This document shows, piece after piece, positions 49,571 through 60,104 of a stretch of 64,000 nucleotides of DNA. Source of the DNA: Epiperipatus broadwayi. Taxonomy: Eukaryota; Onychophora; Udeonychophora; Euonychophora; Peripatidae. The position numbers and the translations under genes were made by a program. The DNA lies in assembly GCA_028023455.1 (NCBI GenBank), contig JAQFVV010006706.1, positions 1 to 64,000 of the forward strand, in the 5' to 3' direction. The notes under the pieces were generated by a model that saw only the letters and a program-made list of their open reading frames with translations, searched no databases and was not told where the DNA came from. Within the stretch, counting starts at the first letter, position 1; every line of letters begins with the position of its first letter.

Positions 49571-50376
49571 GATCTTTTAAATTATAGATAACATGTACTT
49601 TAAAAGCAAAAGAATCTCTAAGGCTCAGACATCTATGTTCACTGCTTTGGTTTGTTTTATGATAACTACACCACTATTTTATATATTATATTATATTCAG
49701 TGTATAAATTAAATGAATAGAAAGGTGATATGAAGACCTGTCTATAATTCTCTTACATTATAACGTGTTTTATTTTACCACAGTCTAAGGTTATTTTTTA
49801 CTATAAACTTCTAGCCCAATATAAATATTTTTTATAATAACAGAAATGTATTTTGTTACATCTATTCTTCTATGAACAATCCACAGTTTAACATGGTGAA
49901 CTGAAATTCAGGGTGAATTAGGCAAACATAAAATTAGCATTTGATTGTAATCAGTGGCAGTTGTTCGATAGCTGACAGCTCAAAGCCTCAGATCAGATAC
50001 TATCTATAAGCTATAAAAAATAATTCTATTTTTTTTATATTCACATACAATTATGGGTCTTTTTACGTATTGTTTATTCTTAATTTGTTTTTAATAATTA
50101 CGTTAATACTCTAAAACTTACTGTACAAAAAATGAAATGATAAATCAGAAAGTGACTTAATTAAGACAGTGGAATATTAATTAAACAATTAACGACTTGG
50201 ATGCTTTAATGATTATTAATTTATTCTTGATAATAATGTCTAAACAGGAAGTTTTGTCATTAATGAAAAATAAATATTCATTAAAAATACTTTTCGAAAA
50301 AAAATTATTAATGAACATTGAAATAAGGTAATTAATAATTAATACACATTATATACTGTACATATATTTACATAGG
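49571..50376. other. AT-rich stretch without a recognisable gene
   Basis: Nothing was recognised. Confidence 0.45.
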
Positions 50377-51178
50377 TAATATAATAACTGAAATACAGGC
50401 TTGTTATATACCTGTAGCTATATATATGTAATATAGGGTATATGAGCACAGACTTTCACACCACCCAGATCTCTCCACTCTATCTAATAACACTGATACA
50501 CCTAAACACATATATGCTGAAAAGATAAATAATCAGCAATATATGTATTTCATGCTAAACCAGCAATTATCAGTTGGTCCAGACTATCATCTTTACACAC
50601 ATATACAGTATAAGTGCTCAGATATATATTAAGATAGACTATCCTCATAGTTTAATGGACAGGCTTCAATCCACTCCACACTCCAACTCTTCAACCGTCC
50701 ATCCAATTGAAAATCTGATGATGGAATGCTCAAAGGCCACCCTGAGGCTGAGATTATTGTCATACCAATGTTGACCTAAGATCAATCTGAACCCCACATG
50801 TACAGGACATAATCCATTTAATACATATGCAAGGATGGGCAGACATCTCTATAATGTAATAACTGAAACACAGGCTTGTTATATACCTGTGGCTATATAT
50901 ATGTAATATAGGGTATATGAGCACAGACCCTCACACCACCCACCTCTCTCCACTCTATCTAATAACACTGATACACCTAAACACATTTATGCTGAAAAGA
51001 TAAATAATCACCAATATACGTATTTCATGCTAAACCAGCAATCATCAGTTGGTCCAGACTATCATCTTTACACACATATACAGTATAAGTGCTCAGATAT
51101 ATATTAAGATAGAATATCCTCATAGTTTAATGGACAGGCTTCAATCCACTCCACACTCCAACTCTTCAACCATCCATC
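50377..51178 (+). repeat. Dispersed repeat D, recent tandem duplication
   Basis: Segments 50377-50703 and 50852-51178 are near-identical (a handful of differences by eye) with a period of 475 bp. Each has ATAACTGAAA-ACAGGCTTG, GATACACCTAAACACAT, CAGTTGGTCCAGACTATC and GGACAGGCTTCAATCC. The first unit continues to 50851 with GAAAATCTGATGATGGAATG; the second is cut there. Confidence 0.92.
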
Positions 51179-51720
51179 CTTTTGATTAACAGAATAATCA
51201 AAAAGATAGAACTTAAACTTAACAGCATAAATAAATTTATATATTTCTAATACGTTCATGAAGTAATAATAATATCAAATCCACTTCATATTTTATGATC
51301 CAGGTTAGAATCTAAGTCAAATAAATGTGAAAATTTTGCAGTTTATAAAATATTTAGGATTTTTTGGGGTAGCTATTTAAAGTCAGTTTGTTATATAATA
51401 TTCAATAGCATTAAGTCAGGTCTACTGATAATATTCACAATTTGTATATAGTGGACTGATCATGAGATTTTGGTTTTTAACTGTAAATAACCAATAAGCA
51501 ATGCCTAAAAAAAGATATTTTTTATGTTTCATATGATGATGGTTCACTAAAGATAAGCTATCATATTCTATATAAATATATGTGCTGAACATGTTCCCAT
51601 TATTACTTTCTTCATATAGATCTCAATCAATAATCATGAAAACTTTTATGCCACTGGTCATCTCTCTGCACTAGCTGTGACAATAAAAATATGTATTTGT
51701 GCAATCATATTTTTATCTCT
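51179..51720. other. AT-rich stretch without a recognisable gene
   Basis: Nothing was recognised until a possible splice acceptor, TCTCTTAATGCAG, ending at 51729. Confidence 0.4.
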
Positions 51721-51758
51721 TAATGCAGGGACAGATATTCTACTTCTAATCTTTAATT

Positions 51759-52052
51759 ATGGCAAATGTAAAAGATAATGTACAATATGCACAACTCTTG
51801 ACTTTAAGAAATCAAGCATCATACCAGTTTAACAAATTGAAAGACCTTTGTTATGCTCTTACACAAGATTACATCAAGAATCCCATCAGTTCTATTTTAA
51901 TCAGGACTATCTTTTTATTAGAAGACCTGCTCAATATTCCAAAAACAAATAAATGGTATTACATTCAAATATCAGCCTTTCAAGCTAATTGTGCATGTGC
52001 TTTGCGAGTGTTAATGATAAATGAATACTTTCCCCTCCAATACAAGATATAG
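51759..52052 (+). CDS. Unrecognised 97-codon ORF, possible exon or gene fragment
   Basis: The frame begins ATG at 51759, after an in-frame stop 12 bases upstream, and ends at TAG 52052. The product is helical-looking and soluble, with evenly mixed residues: FNKLKDLCYALTQDYI, then FLLEDLL, then FQANCACALRVLMINEYF. This is unlike the Ile/Phe/Lys-biased chance frames elsewhere, and codon use looks coding. A pyrimidine-AG acceptor-like site ends at 51729, so it could be an exon or a retroposed fragment. From 51956 on it lies in the left arm of a 250-bp palindrome. I do not recognise the family. Confidence 0.4.
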   Translation: MANVKDNVQYAQLLTLRNQASYQFNKLKDLCYALTQDYIKNPISSILIRTIFLLEDLLNIPKTNKWYYIQISAFQANCACALRVLMINEYFPLQYKI

Positions 52053-52554
52053 TATTTATGCAGGAATAAAATGAATCCACCTATTCCTACAACTCAAATG
52101 CTTATATATGAGCAAATCTGAAGTACTGGCAAGGAAAGCGTGAGCTAAGACCACTCACTTTAAATTACTATTTACGATGTCTGAATGAATGCCGTCGGTG
52201 AAATTTGAATGTAATACAATTGTAAGCACAGCACTATATAAAAATAAATGCTTATTTACATATGATTAAGTTTCAGTTAGATTGACATTTAGTAAATTCT
52301 AGACAATTTCACCGACATCATTCATTCAGACATCGTAAATAGTAATTTAAAGTGAGTGGTCTTTCCTCATGCTTTCTTTGCCAGTACTTCAGATTTGCTC
52401 ATATATAAGCATTTGAGTTGTAGGAATAGGTGGATTCATTTTATTCCTGCATAAATACTATATCTTGTATTGGAGGGGAAAGTATTCATTTATCATTAAC
52501 ACTCGCAAAGTGTATGCACAATTAGCTTGAAAGGCTGGTATTTGAATGTAATAC
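51956..52554. repeat. 250-bp inverted repeat with 99-bp loop
   Basis: Arms 51956-52205 and 52305-52554 match along their whole length with few differences (for example GTGCATGTGC against GTGCATACAC in the reverse complement). The left arm covers the last third of the ORF above. The 15-mer ATTTGAATGTAATAC occurs at both outer ends and at the left edge of the loop. Confidence 0.93.
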
Positions 52555-52595
52555 AATTGGAAACACAGCGCTATATAAAAATAAATGCTTATTTA
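52203..52595 (+). repeat. 56-bp direct repeats bracketing the right palindrome arm
   Basis: 52203-52258 and 52540-52595 share ATTTGAATGTAATACAATTG and TATAAAAATAAATGCTTATT with three differences. They overlap the palindrome junctions. Confidence 0.9.
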
Positions 52596-52690
52596 AATAA
52601 TGGTATTGTAATTTGTTATTTTTCTATGAGTATCTTCCATTGCTACCACATGAAACATAATATTTATTTTCTAATAGATATTCTATCTTA

Positions 52691-52704
52691 TGTTGTTGTT
52701 GTTG

Positions 52705-52744
<40 letters not shown>

Positions 52745-52760
52745 CATCATCATCATCATA
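52691..52760. repeat. Compound trinucleotide microsatellite
   Basis: (GTT)n runs directly into (ATT)n and then (ATC)n over about 70 bp. The poly-Ile/Val and poly-Asn/Asp frames across it are artefacts. Confidence 0.97.
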
Positions 52761-54390
52761 TAAAATGTTTATAATGTATACTTTTCTTTGTAATATAACA
52801 ATTTTATTTTTTATTTTAAGAATTGGTAGCAGACTAATTAAAATATACAATTTGGATATTATGTAAATTTGTTTATGCATGTATATGTAATATAAAAGTC
52901 ACTGCATCATTTAAAAATGCTTTCAAACATTTGGATAGCTAAAATAGGATGCAACAGAAAATTACAAGTAGAGTTTTGTAGTCAAATGTTTTTAATCTTA
53001 TGCTAAATGAGAAATTTATATATCTTAACACATATCAGACAAATGTATTTAAAAATCATAAAAATCTGTTTTCAAATTAATTTGTTTAAAACCAATTACA
53101 CCGATAATGCCTCTTTATCATATTACTGATATTTATCTACTGCAAATTAGCATTTGTTTCTACTTTGATTTAAATACAAAAGCAAAATATTTAAATAATA
53201 TGGAATTAACACCAAAGATATAGAACAATATTGTATGCATAAACAACTTTATATAATATTCAAATTGTATATTTTAATAAGCTTGATGACATTGATTTCT
53301 TTATGAAGAACACCATTATCTGGTTAAAATATATAAAATTTTATGATGGATATCAATCAATATCACAAGCCATATTTATCTTATACATTTCCCTTACTTA
53401 TACTGTAAACTCAAATTTATCTGGAAACTTTTTTTGCAAATATTCAAGGATTTTTAAGTGAAGCCAATTATGCTAAACATTAAATTATTGATTGTTAAAA
53501 GAGTATCAAACTATTTCTAAAGTAGAATGGTAAATAATGTCTTTTCCCCTATTGTTTCTTTGTCCTGCTGTAAACTATTCAAGCCTGATTTATCTTTATA
53601 AAATGACAGCTTTCAATAACCCACTGCAGAACAAAAAATTGTAAAAAAAAATACTGGAGAGTAATAATAGCCGCTAGTTTAAAGAAATGTGGTCTCATGA
53701 AAGATTTATGATTTTTATTTTATTCATCATATATATCAAACAAAGTATCTAAATATTTATTTGTTATCCACATTAAATAGCTATTAGTTAGATTAAAACT
53801 AAAACTAAATTGTATGTCATTTGAAAAGCACACTACACAATAACCACTAAATAGCATAATCATCTATTGTCTGTTGATTTCTCACACTTATATGTAGATG
53901 ATTTTCGAGTAAAGTAAATATTGTGAAAATTTAAAAAAAAAAAAAATAATACGTTGTTTGATAATAACCACCATATCATTATTCTTATTATATATAAAAA
54001 AAATCAAAAATAATTTATAAATAATAAAAATAAAATATGTTCAATATTTTTAATATTGCTACATTAAATTTGATAAAATTAAATGCAGTTTTTCTCTTTA
54101 CATATATATATATAATCTTATTCATGAAGCAACTAAGTTCAAATATTCTACCATAACAACAATTCGAAGTCAAATTCAGTCTTTTCAACATATTTGTAGA
54201 TAATGTCTAATCTTTCAAACCAAAGCTAATTTATCTGTTAAAATAAAGATAGCTATATTTATCTACTACATTCTGATCAATTATTGATATTTAAAAAGTG
54301 AAACTTTAAATTAAGAATGAGTTTTGTAACTTATTGATCAAGCTAGTTTACTGTTTTAAATAATAATCAAAATACAAAGAGTATTAGTCC
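52761..54390. other. AT-rich stretch without a recognisable gene
   Basis: An A15 run lies near 53932-53946. Nothing else was recognised. Confidence 0.45.
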
Positions 54391-54399
54391 ATAGGTAGA

Positions 54400-55610
54400 G
54401 CTTTTACTGGAAAGTCATTCTTCCTCACAGAATGGCTCTAAAAAGTTGGTTTTGCAGCAGTGAAAGGTGCCTTTTATATTTATTTTGCCCTTTAAAGGCC
54501 TTATTTTACTGCTAATGTACTCCTTAATTCACTAAATCTCAGTTTTAATGCATTTTTAACACACATTTCCCTATGTCTACCATGTGATTATCTGCATTTA
54601 ACTATCTCATCCCCCCCCCAATCTGGTGGGTGGTTCAATTGTTTTATAGACCATAAATGGTTTTATTCCCTCTTAGACTCTTAAATATTTTTCCTACTCC
54701 AATTTCCCTGTCACTCAGAACTTGTTTATAATTTTTTGTGTGTTGTTTCAGTTATTTAGGCCATTTTTAACGATTTTTTTTCAGACCTCCCCCCTCCTCT
54801 GGGGTAACTAACCACCTAAAATTCTACTCAATTTTCACATTACTCAACTAAAATTAGTAATAACAAGTTTTCCAGTGTTTTTTTTTTTTTTGCTTTTGCA
54901 TCAATATATTTAATTTTTCCATTTCAAAATTGTTTTCTTCATATTACTTTTCATTCTTTCAAATAGTTTAAAGATGGCCAATGCCCCTAGCGGAAAAAAA
55001 TATGCAGAGTCCTAAACTACATGAACTAAAACCTTCGAAATTACCTAAATTTTATCCAAATTGTATTTCAAATAAAACTTAACTAAAAACATCATCATCA
55101 AAGAACTTATTTCAAAGTTTCCATCTCCTTGCCCTCTGGATTTTCTTCCCTTTCAGGTTGTGGTTTGCTCTATCAGAGGTAAAAAGCAAGCCAAAAAGAA
55201 CAATGTAACCAATCATAACACCATTCCAAGTACAATGGGGAAAACTAAAATTACTCATCTACAAAGAACAAAAATTAGCCTATTGCATCTAAGCATAACT
55301 CAGAAATCTCCTCATTTATCCCTGAAACATCTAAAGACTTTACATATATCAATTCCTCCAAAGTTAATGTCACATATGGATCCTTCTATCAATCCACCAG
55401 AGCAACTAAACTACTCCTTACCAAAGACTCTTCTTTACCTGGACTACACACCCTTTTCATATCCCCTTCCCATTTCATATGTATTCCCTTCCCCATCACT
55501 ATTGTACTTGATTTTCATTTTGCCATGTAATCATCTCTTTGTAAACCTTTTTTAACTGTTGTGTATTTTGTCTTTTTGATGAATAAAAGCTTTCATCACT
55601 GAGAAAAAAA
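54400..55610 (+). other. C/T-rich segment with an unrecognised ORF
   Basis: Less AT-rich than its surroundings, with C9, CCCCCC and T14 tracts (54610-54900). Pyrimidine-AG sites end near 54785 and 55156. A 131-codon frame runs from 55160 to 55555: a basic start (GKKQAKKNN), a Ser/Thr/His/Leu-rich middle and a Pro/Tyr/Phe/Leu-rich end, with no known domain. AATAAAAGC at 55582 follows 27 bases after the stop, as in a transcript or retroelement 3' end. It may be an unclassified repeat or a lineage-specific gene. Confidence 0.3.
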
Positions 55611-56190
55611 TTTAAACAGTATTAATTTATTTACAGACTTATTAAAATGATTAAAATTTACATATGTATAAAAGATAAAAAGGTAAATAGACTTTAATAT
55701 CTCATTATAAAATCCTAGCTTATATATAAAGTTAATTGTTTGTTAATTTTAGAAATATTTTTATAAGCATTTTAAAATAAATATTAACACCACACAACAA
55801 CACAATCACATTACTTTTAGTTTTCTTCACTCTATTTCTGGAACTATTTACTGTAGGAGCTAGTCATTAATTAATAATTAATGAACACTAGATGATAATG
55901 TTATGATACTATTGTGATATTCTCATTACTAGACTGTTTTCTGCCTATTATATCATTTAGTGAAAACTTAGGATTCAACACTAAAACTAATAAATTTATA
56001 CATCTACCAACTACTTTCTTAAATAAAAGGCAAAAAGAGCCAACAATTAACATAAAACTGAAATTACTAAAATATATAGTTAGTACACATTATCTATATA
56101 ATTATGGAAGAAAATTTTCTTTAATTCAAAATTTGAAACTTTAGGTTATTATCATGTATATTACAAAGATATTAAAAATGGCATTTAAAT
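55611..56190. other. AT-rich stretch without a recognisable gene
   Basis: The open frame at 55914-56144 shows no domain. A flank resembling the SINE-like repeat at 22.5 kb is near 55870-55910. Confidence 0.4.
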
Positions 56191-56191
56191 C

Positions 56192-56247
56192 CCAAGTCCC
56201 TACTGATGAAAACAAAAGTCTGAAGCATTACATGATGTGGATATTAC
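56192..56247 (+). repeat. Decayed member of the hammerhead-like family
   Basis: CCAAGTCCCTACTGATGAAA, AAGTCTGAAGC and GTGGATATT align in order with the 47.5-kb motif. CTGATGA is intact, but GAAA reads GAAG and stem II is lost. Confidence 0.4.
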
Positions 56248-56617
56248 AGCACTAACATCTACTTTCTATTGCTTACTCAGAGCTTACATTAAATGGCATT
56301 GAAGAAGGATGAAGAGAACTGCTTTTAAAATATATATATAATTTGTAGTATACGTACTATCATAGATTCAAGCATTAATATATTAATATAAAAAAGGAAT
56401 TTTTTTAAAAATGTAAGTTAGATGTACATACATGCATTGAATATTGGGATCAAAGCAATTCTGATAAGTAAAAAATAATTACATACAAGTAATTTTTAAG
56501 TTTTTGATTGATATCTTTTTGTTTATAAAAATTGTCTGTTGGTGATTGGAAATCACTGAATTGGAAATCGTTGGTATAAAAAAAAATTGGGAAAACTTAA
56601 TGAGTCCTAATAATGAT

Positions 56618-56763
56618 AACAATTAACCCATAATATATCAACAATCTCAACATGTATAGTCAAGGCAACCTCCTTTAACAATAAAAGATGGTATCTTTAT
56701 TGTTAAAGAAGATTGCCTTGATTACAGGTTGAGATTGTTGATAAATTAAGGGATTGATTGTTG
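56618..56763. repeat. 68-bp inverted repeat with 10-bp loop
   Basis: Arms 56618-56685 and 56696-56763, loop AGATGGTATC. The stem core is ATCAACAATCTCAAC against GTTGAGATTGTTGAT, and TTTAACAATAAA against TTTATTGTTAAA next to the loop. Confidence 0.9.
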
Positions 56764-57011
56764 TAATCTACATTTATAAATATTAAAGTCTTGAATAATT
56801 GGATTTATTGTCTTAATGAGTCATGTTTGTGATATATGATATAAAAAAATTAAAAATTGTCTTAAGGATAGGGAGATAGAAAAATGGAAAATACTTATGC
56901 AAATGGTATACATTTGTAAAATGTACACTAAGAAAAGTAGTTATTAATATAAAAAATGACCATTTATTAGAAGTTTTTCTTATATTATTTTCTTTTATAT
57001 ATATATGTCAA
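56764..57011. other. AT-rich stretch without a recognisable gene
   Basis: Nothing was recognised. Confidence 0.45.
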
Positions 57012-57083
57012 AGTATTGACCGGGAAGCGAACCCGGGTCAGCTACTTGGAAAGCAGCTATGCTAATCGCTAGGCCACCAACGC
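57012..57083 (-). tRNA. tRNA-Gly(UCC)-like sequence, possibly a pseudogene
   Basis: Exactly 72 nt on the minus strand: 5' acceptor GCGTTGG, anticodon arm GCTGC-TTTCCAA-GTAGC with anticodon TCC (57048-57050), and T arm CCGGG-TTCGCTT-CCCGG. The anticodon and T stems pair fully, with one G-U. Damage: a C2-A71 mismatch in the acceptor, two G-U pairs, a weak D stem, and A instead of G at position 19. No T4 terminator follows directly. It could be a recently inactivated gene or the head of a SINE. Confidence 0.65.
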
Positions 57084-57089
57084 TTGACT

Positions 57090-58690
57090 ATATAAAAAAC
57101 TACATACCTGGGTCACATGCGTTCAAAAGGATTGGCTGATATCTGAGTTGTTGTTTTTCAGTAAAACTATTAAAAGAAAAAAACAAAATCAAAATGTAGA
57201 CAAATAGCAAAAAAAGTATTTGCAAAAAAAAACAATTCATCCATTTTCAGTAAGGAATAATTTTAATATTAGTTATAAGACGAAATATATAATTCAATTA
57301 CTTTCCATGGATTAATAATAGACTTTTTTGGGGGGTTTATTCATCGATGTTTATTTATATTTGATAATATTAGCACAAGTATAATTTGTTTAAAAAATCT
57401 TAAATGGCAACATTATTAATTTCATAATACGTTTTTTTTAATTATTTTATAAAAGTTAACAATCAAATAAAAATGTAGTTTTTTTAATGTTGTAGAAAAG
57501 TGCTTTTTTAAATACATAATGGTTGCTAAGATATATCTTACATTTTTTTTTGCATTTTCCCCCATAGCTTTTAGCTAAAATACAGTTCTTTTCGAGATTG
57601 AAAATAAACTCGAGCCCATTATACGGCATTTCAAATTTAGAAAAAAAAAATCTCACTTTTTTATACATTATACATATATTTAATCGTAAACATTAATTAA
57701 ATTTTGCTTTTTTTGCTAAGGTTAATATTGTTCTAATATTTTTAGATATATATCATTGACGAATCATTTGTAAAAACTGTGGAACTCCCCCCTCCACACC
57801 TTCCTCACAGTTTAAAATTGAGTTTTATAAAATGTTCTGAAGATCAATACCACATAATGCAATTTTTATTGCCAAAACTCAATTAACAAGTTTTCTGCCT
57901 TCGTTCAATGATGATTAATGTTATTATAGCTTAGATATAGATGTTAAATTATATTCTATATCAACATATCATATTTTATTAATTTTATACATAAACGGTC
58001 ATATTCATTTAACAACAAACCTATTTTCTTTATGCGTGTGAAAGCTTTTAAATAGATTTGAAAACTGCTTAACACTTTAAAGCTTCAAACATGAAATATA
58101 TTAGAAGAAAAAAGACTGATAGCTCTTAAAATGAGTATTGGTTGATCTAGCCCCTTCAGTTAGCCATTCTACATTTGTATTAATAGGTCTAACATACAAT
58201 ATGATCAGCACATAATTTTAATAATTATTTTAATGATAAATAAATAAAGCAATTTACTCATCTTGAATCTTAAAGCTTAAACAACTGTGCGCTAGACACT
58301 TCCACATTTTGTTCGTTAGATTTAAGTGAAGTTATTGCCTAACCATTTAAGTATTTTAAAAAGTGTAAATAATAATTTTATAATCGTATAATATTTGTTT
58401 TTAAATCATTTAAAAAAATAAAAGGCAAAAAATAAATTATAAAATATTTCAATTAGTGTAAAGAAAGGGTAAAATGTATTTATTTCAATCATTAGCAGTA
58501 TACTAAGCTCTATAATTACAAACTGGTAATTAAAAAGTATTTGCCATTTTAAAATCTTTTATCCCAGAATATGGTATTTCTAATAACATATACTTTATAA
58601 AAGCCCTTCAAAAATCATAAATATATTTTACTCAAATACTTAAAAATTTTATAGAATGCGTGGATTGCCTCAGTTGCAGATTCTTTTAAT
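57090..58690. other. AT-rich stretch without a recognisable gene
   Basis: Nothing was recognised. The minus-strand frame at 57456-57668 has no domain. Confidence 0.45.
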
Positions 58691-58700
58691 TATCCTATAC

Positions 58701-59156
58701 CAGTGGTCTTCAACCTTTTCACACCTGCAGACCGGTAAAAATAAGAATAATGTTCCGCGGACCAGCAAAAATAAGGATAAGATTTCGCAGACCGGCGAAG
58801 TCTATAGATAAATTTTCTTAAAGATAAGCATAATTGTTATAACTGATCAAAACAGCAATGTTAAATATATAAGATAAAGTTTTATATATATGGAGTTTAT
58901 ATAATAAAATACTTTTTTTAAAATTTTTTTAGAAAAGTAATAAAAAATGTAATTCTACCCCTCCCCCCATAAACATCTGTGATAACTAGAAAAACAAATT
59001 AATTTATGAATGATTGATTAGATTTTGTTTTCGTTCTGTTTTCTTTTTTTTTTAATTTGGTAAAAATGAGATGAAAAAATAAATAAAAATTGGCTATATT
59101 AATTAAAAGTTTAAACTCTTATTATCGGGCCGCGGACCAAGGGTTGAAGAACACTG
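58701..59156. mobile_element. Non-autonomous hAT element (456 bp)
   Basis: The termini CAGTGGTCTTCAACC and GGTTGAAGAACACTG are imperfect 15-bp inverted repeats of hAT type (CAGTG...CACTG). Both ends carry CpG-rich subterminal blocks: GACCGGTAAAAATAAG, CCGCGGACC and GGGCCGCGGACC. The exact 8-bp duplication TCCTATAC flanks the element at 58693-58700 and 59157-59164. The inside is AT-rich with no transposase, so movement would need a hAT transposase in trans. The intact duplication and CpGs suggest a fairly recent insertion. Confidence 0.93.
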
Positions 59157-59218
59157 TCCTATACAACTAAATGCTACAACTTTTTAACACATGCAAATAA
59201 TGGTTTAATTACCAATAT

Positions 59219-59308
59219 TTGAAGCAAATATTTATTATTGTAGTCATCCTACTTTTGATTTTTTAAAAATAATATTATCAAATAGAAAATTATAAATATA
59301 AATTTAAT
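59219..59308. repeat. 90-bp segment with a perfect inverted copy at 60607-60696
   Basis: Base-by-base comparison shows the reverse complement of 59219-59308 to be identical to 60607-60696. Neither neighbouring sequence extends the match. Confidence 0.93.
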
Positions 59309-59359
59309 ACAGTATTAGTAACTCCACTTAAGGAATTAAGTTTTATAATTATTCATTGC

Positions 59360-59470
59360 TCTATATGGGTAAGTTAGAGATAGAATTACTGACTCTGGAA
59401 CTCAAGGTTCATGGATTGTGGCTCCCCTATCAATTCTAGTGCTTAAACTACTTATGAACTCTCAGACAAA
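59360..59470 (+). repeat. Possible tRNA-derived SINE fragment
   Basis: GACTCTGGAACTCAAGGTTCATGGATTGTGGC resembles an anticodon arm and B-box region, and GACTCTGGAAGTCC also occurs in the 11.77-kb SINE-like head. Written in two parts: GACTCTGGAACTC then AAGGTTCATGGATTG. The A box is not clear. Confidence 0.3.
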
Positions 59471-59649
59471 TCATTTGATTATTTATCATTAATTTATTAC
59501 ATACATATGTATATATCTGAGAAAATCTGTAATAAAATATATTCCACCAGACAATATTGACAATTATCAACTATTACAGTAATATCAAAGATTTATTACC
59601 ATAGTAGTTGATAATTATATACATATTTTGGTTGAATTAATTTTATTAC

Positions 59650-59665
59650 ACACACACACACAAAT
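59650..59665. repeat. (AC)n microsatellite
   Basis: A short ACACACAC run. Confidence 0.9.
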
Positions 59666-59679
59666 ATACAGTATTTAAA

Positions 59680-60100
59680 ATACAAGTCTTTTGTCTGTAC
59701 TGAACTTCATGTAACTGAAGTGATTTGAATTCATACTTTCAAGTTCTTTATAAATATCTACTTCATCCTTTTCAACTGATACACATGTCTCCATACATCT
59801 CCAATATGCATACTTTGCATGCGAAACAGAACTCATCAATTGATCCAAATCATCTTCTCTTACACATATATATAATCAGCACTCAGTTTATATTAAGATA
59901 GCAAATCTTCAAACTTTAATAAACAGGTTTTAATGTTCCCCATTCAGCAACTCTTCAGTCATCCATATCATTGAAAACCTGATGATGGAATGCTCAATGC
60001 CTTGTTGATGATAATATTATTGTCATACCCATGTTGAATTTACGTCCATTTAAAGACCTAGAAGAGAGATGGGCAGAATACAGGCTAAATATGTAATATT
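59680..60100 (+). repeat. Dispersed repeat D, copy in plus orientation
   Basis: Series shared with 50.4-50.85 kb: CTTTCAAGTTCTTT, AACTGATACACATG, AATCAGCACTCAG, ATTAAGATAGCAAATC, AACCTGATGATGGAATGCTC and GTCATACCCATGTTGA. Confidence 0.7.
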
Positions 60101-60104
60101 TAAA

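Noticed and set aside
50715-50760. CTGATGATGGAATG in repeat D as another hammerhead
   Set aside because: No GAAA box, no stem II and no cleavage triplet follow at the right distance, and the other copy at about 59977 diverges here.
52527-52880. Poly-Val/Ile and poly-Asn/Asp open frames
   Set aside because: They are translations of the GTT/ATT/ATC microsatellite on the two strands.
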